A DNA stretch of 64,000 nt, from contig CAJUPZ010000011.1 in assembly GCA_910588065.1 (NCBI GenBank), positions 20,125 to 84,124 on the forward strand, in the 5' to 3' direction. The notes beneath the pieces are model-generated. The model saw nothing but the letters and a program-made list of their open reading frames with translations. It was not told the DNA's origin and searched no databases. Positions 17,269 through 24,906 of this stretch are shown here, piece after piece. The translations under genes and the position numbers were made by a program. Source of the DNA: an uncultured Muribaculaceae bacterium. Lineage in GTDB: Bacteria > Bacteroidota > Bacteroidia > Bacteroidales > Muribaculaceae. How positions within the stretch are numbered: position 1 is the stretch's first letter; every line of letters begins with the position of its first letter.

Positions 17269-17289
17269 ACTTTTTTAGGCCGCTGAACG

Positions 17290-17320
17290 CTTGATATTCC
17301 ATATATTTGGCGTAAATTTG
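17290..17320 (+). promoter_or_regulatory. Candidate promoter of the phosphohexomutase gene
   Basis: CTTG at 17290-17293, a 19-base spacer, then TAAATTTG at 17313-17320, matching the Bacteroidetes promoter. A second -7-like TATATTTG lies at 17302-17309. Expected start of the RNA is near 17327, 34 bases before the ATG. Confidence 0.6.
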
Positions 17321-17360
17321 TCACATACCACAAATCTGACATCATTTTAAACTTTCATAT

Positions 17361-19115
17361 ATGGAAAATAACAAGGAACTGCTTGACGCAGTAGAGGCGA
17401 AAGCCAAGGTGTGGCTCGGTCAGGGCTACGATGAGCATACACGCGCGGAAGTGAAGCGGATGCTCGATGCAGACGACAAAACCGAGCTTATCGAAGCCTT
17501 CTACAAGGACCTCGAATTCGGCACCGGCGGCCTCCGAGGCATAATGGGCGTGGGCTCAAACCGTATGAACATTTACACCGTTGGCGCCGCCACACAGGGT
17601 CTTGCCAACTATCTCAAGGAAGCGTTTGCCGACCTGCCCGAAATATCTGTGGCTGTTGGTCATGACGTGCGAAACAACAGCCGTCTTTTCGCCGAGATAG
17701 TGGCCGACGTGTTCTCGGCAAACGGCATCAAGGTGTATCTCTTCGACAGCTTCCGCCCCACTCCGGAGCTCTCCTTCGCCATCCGTCACCTCGGCTGCCA
17801 GAGCGGCGTAAACATCACCGCTTCCCACAACCCCAAAGAGTACAACGGCTATAAGGCATACTGGGCAGACGGAGCGCAGATAATCGCACCCCACGACACC
17901 AATATCATCAACCATGTTGGCCTCATCAAAGGCGTTGAGGAAATCAAATTCCAGGGCGACAAATCCAGGATAACAATCATCGGCAAGGAGGTGGACGACG
18001 CTTTCCTCGCCGCCATCAAGGGCCTGCAGCTCAGCCCCGAGGCTGTGCAGCGCAACGCCGATATGAAGATTGTCTACACCCCAATCCACGGCACCGGTGT
18101 CAATCTCATCCCCGAATCGCTCGCCAACTACGGCTTTAAAAACATCATACATGTGCCCGAGCAGGATATTACCGACGGCAACTTCCCCACAGTGGCTTCG
18201 CCCAACCCTGAGGTGCCCTCGGCAATGGCAATGGCAATCGCAAAGGCCAAGGAGGTGGGTGCCGACCTTGTTATGGCTTCCGACCCCGATGCTGACCGTG
18301 TGGGCGCGGTGACACGCAACGCCGCAGGTGAATATGTGCTCCTCAACGGCAACCAGATTGTGATGATTCTCCTCAACTACATCATGACACGCAACGCCGA
18401 GCTCGGACGCCTCACCGGCAACGAGTACATAGTGAAGACTATCGTTACCACCGAGACAATCAAGAGCATCGCCGACAAAAACAATATCCGCATGTTTGAC
18501 TGCTACACCGGCTTCAAATGGATTGCTGCTGTGATCCGCGACCATGAGGGCACAGCCCGCTATCTCGGTGGCGGTGAGGAGAGCTACGGCTTCCTCGCTG
18601 AGGATTTTGCCCGCGATAAAGATGCTGTCTCTGCTGTGTCGCTCCTCGCCGAGGCTGCAGCATGGGCCAAGGAAAAGGGTCTCAACTTCATGCAGATGCT
18701 TCAGGATATCTACATCAAGTACGGTTTCTCGCGCGAAGCCGGTATATCGCTGGTGCGTCAGGGCAAGAAAGGCGCCGAGGAGATTCAGCAGATTATGAAA
18801 AACTACCGCTCGAATCCCCCCAAAACAATCGGCGGCAGCACAGTCACCCTCATCAAGGATTACGACACGCTCAGCATGGTGAACCCGGTTGCAGGCACCA
18901 CCGAGAAGCTTGATATGCCCGTAACCTCAAATGTGCTCCAGTACTTCACCGAGGATGGCACCAAGATTTCGGTGCGCCCCTCAGGCACAGAACCCAAAAT
19001 CAAATTCTACGTGGAAGTGCGCGGCAAAATGACCACTGCAGCCGATTACGATGCAGCCACTGCGGCCGCCGACGCAAAAATCGAGGTTATAAAGAAAGAC
19101 CTCGGTATCGACTGA
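17361..19115 (+). CDS. Phosphoglucomutase/phosphomannomutase family protein
   Basis: 584 residues, the long type found in Bacteroidetes and Firmicutes (PgcA-like). It interconverts hexose 1- and 6-phosphates, linking glycolysis with nucleotide sugars. Seen: early substrate segment GTGGLRGIMGVGSNRMN, the phosphoserine loop VNITASHNPKEYNGYK, the metal loop ASDPDADRVGAV, the sugar-binding segment GGGEESYGFL, and the phosphate-binding loop RPSGTEPKIKFYVE at the C-terminus. All four functional loops are intact. It is a single-gene unit with its own promoter and a very strong terminator at 19141-19177. Confidence 0.95.
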   Translation: MENNKELLDAVEAKAKVWLGQGYDEHTRAEVKRMLDADDKTELIEAFYKDLEFGTGGLRGIMGVGSNRMNIYTVGAATQGLANYLKEAFADLPEISVAVGHDVRNNSRLFAEIVADVFSANGIKVYLFDSFRPTPELSFAIRHLGCQSGVNITASHNPKEYNGYKAYWADGAQIIAPHDTNIINHVGLIKGVEEIKFQGDKSRITIIGKEVDDAFLAAIKGLQLSPEAVQRNADMKIVYTPIHGTGVNLIPESLANYGFKNIIHVPEQDITDGNFPTVASPNPEVPSAMAMAIAKAKEVGADLVMASDPDADRVGAVTRNAAGEYVLLNGNQIVMILLNYIMTRNAELGRLTGNEYIVKTIVTTETIKSIADKNNIRMFDCYTGFKWIAAVIRDHEGTARYLGGGEESYGFLAEDFARDKDAVSAVSLLAEAAAWAKEKGLNFMQMLQDIYIKYGFSREAGISLVRQGKKGAEEIQQIMKNYRSNPPKTIGGSTVTLIKDYDTLSMVNPVAGTTEKLDMPVTSNVLQYFTEDGTKISVRPSGTEPKIKFYVEVRGKMTTAADYDAATAAADAKIEVIKKDLGID

Positions 19116-19140
19116 TCCCCATATCCGTAATATACAAGGC

Positions 19141-19177
19141 AATATCGCCCGGCAAAACGCCGGGCGATATTTTTTTT
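19141..19177 (+). terminator. Terminator of the phosphohexomutase gene
   Basis: AATATCGCCCGGC and GCCGGGCGATATT form a 13-bp perfect stem with a 5-base loop, running into a T tract. A second short hairpin (CCGCCC-ggca-GGGCGG, 19182-19197) follows directly. Confidence 0.93.
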
Positions 19178-19297
19178 CGGTCCGCCCGGCAGGGCGGCGC
19201 GGTGTTGTCGTCCATGCTCCGGTTCATATACATTGGTATATTTGGCAAAATAATGTAGATAATTTGGGAAAAATAGGGGTTGTTGGCGATTATTTGC

Positions 19298-19305
19298 TAA
19301 TTTTG
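19298..19305 (+). promoter_or_regulatory. Candidate -7 box of the fimbrial operon
   Basis: TAATTTTG, an exact -7 match, 70 bases before the first fimbrial gene. The nearest TTG (19280-19282) gives a short 15-base spacer, so the promoter may need an activator or be misjudged. No inverted repeats suggesting an invertible promoter were seen around it. Confidence 0.45.
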
Positions 19306-19374
19306 CGTGAATAAACAACTGAATGTCGGCTCTTATGCCGAACTTACCATAACATTTCCGGACCAAGAGCGTTA

Positions 19375-20637
19375 ATGGATAAATTTTGCTATATTATCAT
19401 ATATCTGGCTGCTATGCTCCCCTTTGCGGCCACTGCATCTCCGGCTTCCATAGCGGCTGATTCCTCCTCTACTGCCAGGCTCAGCTTCCGTATCGGTCAG
19501 AACAATCCTGATATGACACGGCTGGCTAACCGCAAGGCTTACAATAAGATAGTGCGGGCAATAGCCGCACGCAAGGCTGAGTCGGATGATGTTGCCGTTG
19601 AAATCACATACTACTGTGCCCCCGGGGCTGAGAACTATATAAACAAAAGCATCGGCGATGCCCGCGCAATGCTGCTCAAATATGATTTGCTGCAGCGCGT
19701 GGCGCTCCCGGATTCAGCTTTTATAATCACCGATGGAGAAGCTGGGTGGGCCGAGCTCTACCGTATGATCGAAGCCACGCCCTCGGTCAACAACCGCGAT
19801 GAGGTTCTTGCAATTATAAAAAGCGACCCCTCGACGCGCATGCACCGGCTCAAGAAACTCAATGACGGCAAGGCGTATGCCTATCTTCACGAAAATATTT
19901 TCCCCCTGCTCAGAGGCAACCTTAAGGTTACTGTAGGCTCAGCGCAGGCAGTTGCTATGGCAAGGAGAATTGACGGCAGCATAAACGCTGTGACAGTGTG
20001 TGCTGACGGCTCGCTGCTGTGCACCGACTGCGGATGTACCCCGCAGCAGCCTGCGTCAGCCCCGCAGCAGGTGGTGACATATGTTGTGCAATCGCCCTCG
20101 GAGGCTGTCGACTACGGCAGATTCTCGTTCAAGACCAACCTTGTATATGATTTTGTGCTCGCGCCGTCGCTTGAGGTGGAATATCATTTCAATCCCTCAT
20201 GGAGCCTCAACCTTGAATATGAGATGGGTTGGTGGAAAAAGAAATCCAAAAACAAGACTTACGAAATTGCAATGGTGTCGCCCGAAGCCCGCTGGTGGTT
20301 CAAATCATCAACTCCAGGCAACGGCTACTACCTCGGAGCCTTCCCGGGCTACGCCTGGTTTGACTTTGAAAACGGCGGCACAGGCCACAGGGGTCACGGT
20401 GTATTCGGCGGCATGAGTTTCGGCTTTGTCAAACCCCTCACCGACAAGCTCTCTTTCGAGGCCGGCCTTGGAGTAGGCTACCTGAACCTGCGCTATAAGG
20501 ATTATGAACCGGTGGATGATCACCATGTGTACACCCGCACTAAGAGCACCGGCTATTTCGGGCCGCTGAAGGTCAAGCTCGCCCTTGTGTGGCACCCGTG
20601 GGGGCAGAAGCTCAAAAAATCCGCATCACAGAGATGA
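19375..20637 (+). CDS. DUF3575 outer-membrane protein, fimbrial operon gene 1
   Basis: 420 residues with a signal peptide (hydrophobic start to about ATASPAS). The middle (about 50-200) has the spacing of an OmpA-like domain but no clear signature. After a Cys- and Pro/Gln-rich linker (CTDCGCTPQQPASAPQQ) comes a β-barrel-like DUF3575 domain (about 245-420; FKTNLVYDFVLAPSLEVEYHF, then alternating strands). DUF3575 genes typically head operons of type V-like fimbriae in Bacteroidetes; an outer-membrane assembly or anchoring role is inferred. Its stop overlaps the next start (ATGA), so translation is coupled. Start ATG at 19375. Confidence 0.8.
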   Translation: MDKFCYIIIYLAAMLPFAATASPASIAADSSSTARLSFRIGQNNPDMTRLANRKAYNKIVRAIAARKAESDDVAVEITYYCAPGAENYINKSIGDARAMLLKYDLLQRVALPDSAFIITDGEAGWAELYRMIEATPSVNNRDEVLAIIKSDPSTRMHRLKKLNDGKAYAYLHENIFPLLRGNLKVTVGSAQAVAMARRIDGSINAVTVCADGSLLCTDCGCTPQQPASAPQQVVTYVVQSPSEAVDYGRFSFKTNLVYDFVLAPSLEVEYHFNPSWSLNLEYEMGWWKKKSKNKTYEIAMVSPEARWWFKSSTPGNGYYLGAFPGYAWFDFENGGTGHRGHGVFGGMSFGFVKPLTDKLSFEAGLGVGYLNLRYKDYEPVDDHHVYTRTKSTGYFGPLKVKLALVWHPWGQKLKKSASQR

Positions 20638-21659
20638 GCCGCCGCCACATATATATAATAATGTGTATCCTTGCGGCGTTGGCAATGTCATCGTGCCGCG
20701 AGGAGTTGTGCTACGACCACTACCGCCGTTCGGCCATAGCTCTCGATTATGAGCAGGAGTGGGAGCGCGACTATGGCGCCGGTTTGTCTGCCGGCTGGAA
20801 ACCGGAGGTATATGGTGATGACTATGATACATATCGCCCCGGACTGCCCGAGTCGGTGAGCATGGTGGTGTATCCGAAGAACGACACTTTGCCCTCGCTC
20901 TATTTTCTCGGCCATACAGGCGGCGAGGTGGATCTTGGTGCCGGGCCTTACGGTATTCTGTTCTACAACAACGATACTGAGTATGTTGTGATTGACGAAT
21001 CGGCTTCGTTGCCCCAGGTGTCTGCCACAACCACAACCCGCTCGCGCTCAACACTCGAACCGCTGCACAGCGGCGAGCGTACTGTCAGCCCGCCTGATGT
21101 GCTCTATGGTGCTTATACCGACTCTGTGCCGGCTCCGTCGGTTCATGCTGTAACCCCTATGAGCGTGACAATGAGGCCGCTGGTCTACACTTACGTGATT
21201 CGCTACATCTTTGACGAAGGGCTTGAGTTTGTGAAGCTTGCGCGCGGTGCTCTCGCCGGCATGGCCGAGAAGGTGTATCTCCACAACGGCGCTACCGCTC
21301 CGGATGCGGCTACAGTGTTGTTTGACTGCGAGGTGAAACCCTGGGGAGTGCTCGCCGTGGTGAAAACTTTCGGCGTGCCCGATTTTCCGGGCGACCATTA
21401 TGGGCGTCCCGGCAATGAGGTGAACCCCGCGCAGAATTTCATGCTTAATCTTGAGGTGATGACCGCCGACGGCTCTATAAAGTCATTCAAGCAGGATGTC
21501 ACTACCCAGGTGCGCAGACAGCCGCGCGGCGGAGTGCTCACAATGACCGGACTCTTTGTCATTGACGAGAACAATCAGGTGGACTCCGGGTTTGATGTGA
21601 GCGTTGACGACTGGGGCGAGTGGACCGATGTCGAACTGCCCAATATTGAAGTGCTATAA
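20634..21659 (+). CDS. DUF5119 lipoprotein, fimbrial operon gene 2
   Basis: 341 residues. I start it at 20634 (MSRRHIYIIMCIL) because this ATG overlaps the previous stop and opens a lipoprotein signal with cysteine in AMSSCREELCYDHY. The body has Mfa2/FimB-like character: conserved RPLVYTYVIRYIFDEGLEFV and LFVIDENNQVDSGFDVSVDDW near the end. DUF5119 proteins occur second in Bacteroidetes fimbrial operons and are thought to be anchor or accessory subunits. Acidic residues directly after the Cys (CREE) resemble a surface export signal. Exact role unproven. Confidence 0.75.
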   Translation: MSRRHIYIIMCILAALAMSSCREELCYDHYRRSAIALDYEQEWERDYGAGLSAGWKPEVYGDDYDTYRPGLPESVSMVVYPKNDTLPSLYFLGHTGGEVDLGAGPYGILFYNNDTEYVVIDESASLPQVSATTTTRSRSTLEPLHSGERTVSPPDVLYGAYTDSVPAPSVHAVTPMSVTMRPLVYTYVIRYIFDEGLEFVKLARGALAGMAEKVYLHNGATAPDAATVLFDCEVKPWGVLAVVKTFGVPDFPGDHYGRPGNEVNPAQNFMLNLEVMTADGSIKSFKQDVTTQVRRQPRGGVLTMTGLFVIDENNQVDSGFDVSVDDWGEWTDVELPNIEVL

Positions 21660-21690
21660 TTCTGAATAATAATAAAAACCATATATACCT

Positions 21691-22767
21691 ATGAAACTGT
21701 TTAACTATCTCCTTCCGGGTATTTGCGTGATGATGGCCGGATGCTCAAGCTCTGAAATCATTGATGATGTCAGCAAGAGCGAATCCTCGCGGATAGGCTT
21801 CGACACACACATGAACAAGAACTCAAGGGCTCTCGACAACTCAAACTTCAACAGTTTCTTTGTCTATGGCTCATACACCGTCACTACCTCATCGCAGCCG
21901 GTGCAGGTGTTTACCGGCGACCGCGTGACCAAAGGGCAGGACGGCAACTGGACATATACAAACGACCGCTACTGGAATCCCCAGGGCACATACGATTTCT
22001 ATGCCTACAGCTGCGAGAACACTACTGTGCAGACCGGTGTGACAGGCAACGCCAACCTCAATGGCCGGATTCTGAACCTGGTGAACTACACCATCAATCA
22101 GGACCATGCGCGGCATGACCTTGTGTATGCCACCGCAAAGGACCAGAAACGCACCGACCCCACCGGCACCGCAAGCCCGGTGTCGTTCGCTTTCAAGCAT
22201 ATTCTCACCCGGCTCAAATTCACATTCAAAAGCGCCATTCCCGGTGAGTCTTACACCGTCAAAATCAGCAATGTGAGCATATCGCACTACCGCAATGTGG
22301 GCACATTTCTCGGAAGCACCGAAAACTGGCAGGAGCCGACACGCAACCCCGAGACCCCCTCTATGCCTTTGGTAATGTCTGCTGCCGACGGTGTGCTGCA
22401 GAAACCCGGTGCTTCCGGTCCGGTGCGCACCGATGTGTCAACCGAGGCGGTGTACATGATTCCCTTCCAATACCAGTATGCCAACGTGCGCATAGAATTT
22501 GATTTTGACATCCAGGCTCCCGACACAAACGGCAATCTCATGGACGTGATGGGCAGCCATATCACCGCCACATGGCAGCCAAACTGGATAAAGGGTCAGA
22601 GCATCAACAATGTAATTACCCTCACAGGCAGCGCCACCGGCATGGATCCCATTCGCTTCACCGCCTCGATTGTGCCTGATGACGGCGCTGCGGACGATGG
22701 ATGGGTGCCCGGTACCGGCAATGCCAATTTCAGTTTTGACCAGTCATTTCCCGGTTCCAACTCATGA
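21691..22767 (+). CDS. Fimbrillin-family lipoprotein 1
   Basis: 358 residues. Lipoprotein signal with cysteine in MMAGCSSSEIIDD, then a two-domain fimbrillin (Mfa-like) fold: N-terminal domain with FFVYGSYTVTTSS and WTYTNDRYWNPQGTYDFYAYSC, and the family hallmark SFAFKHILTRLKFTFKS near residue 165. These are the stem or accessory subunits of type V-like pili, exported as lipoproteins and processed before donor-strand assembly. The C-terminus ends in a WVPGTGNANFSFDQ segment that could be a donor strand. It is followed by a second fimbrillin with a 4-base overlap. Confidence 0.85.
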   Translation: MKLFNYLLPGICVMMAGCSSSEIIDDVSKSESSRIGFDTHMNKNSRALDNSNFNSFFVYGSYTVTTSSQPVQVFTGDRVTKGQDGNWTYTNDRYWNPQGTYDFYAYSCENTTVQTGVTGNANLNGRILNLVNYTINQDHARHDLVYATAKDQKRTDPTGTASPVSFAFKHILTRLKFTFKSAIPGESYTVKISNVSISHYRNVGTFLGSTENWQEPTRNPETPSMPLVMSAADGVLQKPGASGPVRTDVSTEAVYMIPFQYQYANVRIEFDFDIQAPDTNGNLMDVMGSHITATWQPNWIKGQSINNVITLTGSATGMDPIRFTASIVPDDGAADDGWVPGTGNANFSFDQSFPGSNS

Positions 22768-23804
22768 TCGGTTTGATTAGAATGGCGCGGGCTGCACTTG
22801 CTGTGGCTCTGCCGTTGGCTGCTTTGGGTGGCTGCTCCTCAGCAGATGAGGACCTGTCACCTGCGGATGAAAAGCTGCCGGTAGTGTTCAGCGCTGCGGC
22901 TGCCACGGGGAGAGCTCCGGTGAGCAATGAGGGCTTTACCGCCGAGGGCTCGGCTTTCCGTGTGTGGGGCGTGTTTTATGATCCCACCAAGGCGGGAGTG
23001 GTGCAGGTGTTTGACGGGCGCGAGGTTACGCGCACCGGCGATGCCTGGACCTACGACAGCGAGGAGTATTGGATGCGTGGATTCACGTATGATTTTTGCG
23101 CCGTATATCCTTCGCAAGTGGCTGAGAAAGCGGAGTTTACCCCTGCTGATGGTGCCAACTGCACTGTTACGCTGGCCGATTTTACAGCCGATGGCACAGA
23201 CCTGATGGTGGCTTCGGACCGCCGCATGATTCTGTCGCAGGACAACTCTGATGCCCCGGCGCCCGTTGCACTGAAGTTTCGCCATATTCTCAGCCGCATA
23301 AACTTTAACGGACGCACCGATGACCGCTATCTCGGCGCCGACGGTAAGCCCGACGATCAGGCGAGGGTGCTCCGCATACTGAGCTTCAAGGTGAGCGGAT
23401 TTTCAGACAAAGGGAGCTGGAACGGTGAGGGCTTCAAGGCCGACGGCTCATCGTTGGGAGAATGGACTGCCGCTGCCGGTGCTGATGCCGAGTATGCTGC
23501 AAAGATACCGGAGGGCGGTCTTGAACTCGGCAATGCCCCCACACCGATTTTTGGCGACAATGATGTGATATTGGCTATTCCGCAGAGTGTCAGCGATCTG
23601 GTGGTGGATATAGAATACGAATATACCCGCGGCTCGCTCGGCGTGCAGCATGCAACCGCCCATCTCTCAGGCACTTGGCTGCCCGGCAAGAGCTATTCCT
23701 ACTCATTCAGTATCAACACCCATCTTTTCTTTGATGTGCCTGCGGTAGACGATTGGCTCTCCGCACCTATCAACAACGGTGACTTCAACATAATTCTTCC
23801 CTGA
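22764..23804 (+). CDS. Fimbrillin-family lipoprotein 2
   Basis: 346 residues. Starts at the ATGA overlap with the preceding gene. Lipoprotein signal with cysteine in ALGGCSSADEDLS. Shares with its neighbour the order FRVWGVFYDP, WTYDSEEYWMRGFTYDFCAVYP and the hallmark ALKFRHILSRINFNG, then WLPGKSYSYSFSI near the end. It is clearly a paralog of genes 1 and 3 of this set, but diverged, so it probably fills a different position in the fibre. The stop overlaps the next start by one base (TGATG), so expression is strictly coupled. Confidence 0.85.
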   Translation: MIGLIRMARAALAVALPLAALGGCSSADEDLSPADEKLPVVFSAAAATGRAPVSNEGFTAEGSAFRVWGVFYDPTKAGVVQVFDGREVTRTGDAWTYDSEEYWMRGFTYDFCAVYPSQVAEKAEFTPADGANCTVTLADFTADGTDLMVASDRRMILSQDNSDAPAPVALKFRHILSRINFNGRTDDRYLGADGKPDDQARVLRILSFKVSGFSDKGSWNGEGFKADGSSLGEWTAAAGADAEYAAKIPEGGLELGNAPTPIFGDNDVILAIPQSVSDLVVDIEYEYTRGSLGVQHATAHLSGTWLPGKSYSYSFSINTHLFFDVPAVDDWLSAPINNGDFNIILP

Positions 23805-24898
23805 TGAAAAATATTCTCTCTCATATAATCCCGGTTCTTCTGGTGATGCTCTGCTCCTGCTCCAATGAGCCGGAGGTGGATGCTCCGGATGCTGATGATG
23901 TGATTGCATTTTCTGCGCCGGTGGTGTTTGCCGGTTCTGATTCGCGTGCCGGTTTTGTTAACTCGGAGCTGCCTGTCGGTTCTGAATTCGTGGTGTATGG
24001 CTACTGCATTCCCCTCATTACCAACTATTCCTCTACCGCCGATCTTGATGCCAAGGGTGGCGAGAAGGGGTGGAACGCCAAGAAGAATCTCATAGTGCCT
24101 GATGTGCTGGAGGCAGCGCGGCTTGATGTGGACAGTCATGGCTGTTATTATAAAGGCGAGCCGGGGGTATGGTACACCGAGCGCAATCAGCTTGTCGCCG
24201 CCGCCGGCGCCGACCCCTCGGCTTTCAAATACTCGTTCATAGCCTACAGCCCTGCATCGCAGAATTTCACGGTTCAGAGTCCGGTTGGAGCCCCGGTGCT
24301 TAACTATAATGTGACCTACCCGTGCGAGGAGGATGCGATGTATGCGTTTGTTACCGACCACATGAGAGAACGTGGAGCCGTGGATATGGTGTTTCATCAT
24401 ATTCTCAGCGCTGTGAGTGTGAAGTTTAATAACTACAGCGCCGCCAGCGATTTGACTGTCAATGATTTTACTCTTGAGGGCGATTTCTATTCGCAGGCTA
24501 CGCTCGACTTTTCGCAGCCTGACCCCTCTGTGACAGTTAACACCGGAGCCTTCACCCACGCCCGGCTGCCGTTTGTGAGCGAGCCGCTTACTGTGCTCCA
24601 TGACGCGGCCACAACAGCTCCTCACTCCTACTTCATACTCGCCAATTCCGATGGCACAAACGGGTCGTTTCTCGGTGCCGGCAAAACCCTAACCGGCTCT
24701 TTTGAATTCGAGGGGCGTACAATAGATATACGCATACCGCGCGAGGGTGATAATTTCGATTTCGGGCGTATACCGCGTCCCGGTGTGAACTACACTCTGA
24801 ATATCAATTTCTACGGCGACAAGATTGTGCTGATGTTTACAGCCGATGATGTTGAGTACTGGCAGAGCGGTTCGGACAATAACATTTACATCAACTGA
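23804..24898 (+). CDS. Fimbrillin-family lipoprotein 3
   Basis: 364 residues. Lipoprotein signal with cysteine in MLCSCSNEPEVDAPD. The fimbrillin landmarks are present in order: GSEFVVYGYCIPL, FKYSFIAYSPASQNF, the hallmark MVFHHILSAVSVKFNNYS, and RPGVNYTLNINFYGDKI at the end. It has more aromatic and Asp/Gly-rich loops than the other two and no obvious proteolysis site. It sits directly before the DUF4906 gene, where accessory or tip-proximal subunits usually lie; the position in the fibre is inferred. Confidence 0.83.
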   Translation: MKNILSHIIPVLLVMLCSCSNEPEVDAPDADDVIAFSAPVVFAGSDSRAGFVNSELPVGSEFVVYGYCIPLITNYSSTADLDAKGGEKGWNAKKNLIVPDVLEAARLDVDSHGCYYKGEPGVWYTERNQLVAAAGADPSAFKYSFIAYSPASQNFTVQSPVGAPVLNYNVTYPCEEDAMYAFVTDHMRERGAVDMVFHHILSAVSVKFNNYSAASDLTVNDFTLEGDFYSQATLDFSQPDPSVTVNTGAFTHARLPFVSEPLTVLHDAATTAPHSYFILANSDGTNGSFLGAGKTLTGSFEFEGRTIDIRIPREGDNFDFGRIPRPGVNYTLNINFYGDKIVLMFTADDVEYWQSGSDNNIYIN

Positions 24899-24906
24899 AA
24901 AACGCA

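Noticed and set aside
17556..18545. A 329-codon open frame on the minus strand across the phosphohexomutase gene
   Set aside because: It is a mirror of the G+C-rich codon pattern of the real gene; its protein is Val/Gly/His-rich with no family features, and all four mutase loops are intact on the plus strand.
19200..19374. Invertible (phase-variable) promoter before the fimbrial operon
   Set aside because: I looked for flanking inverted repeats and a nearby recombinase and found neither.
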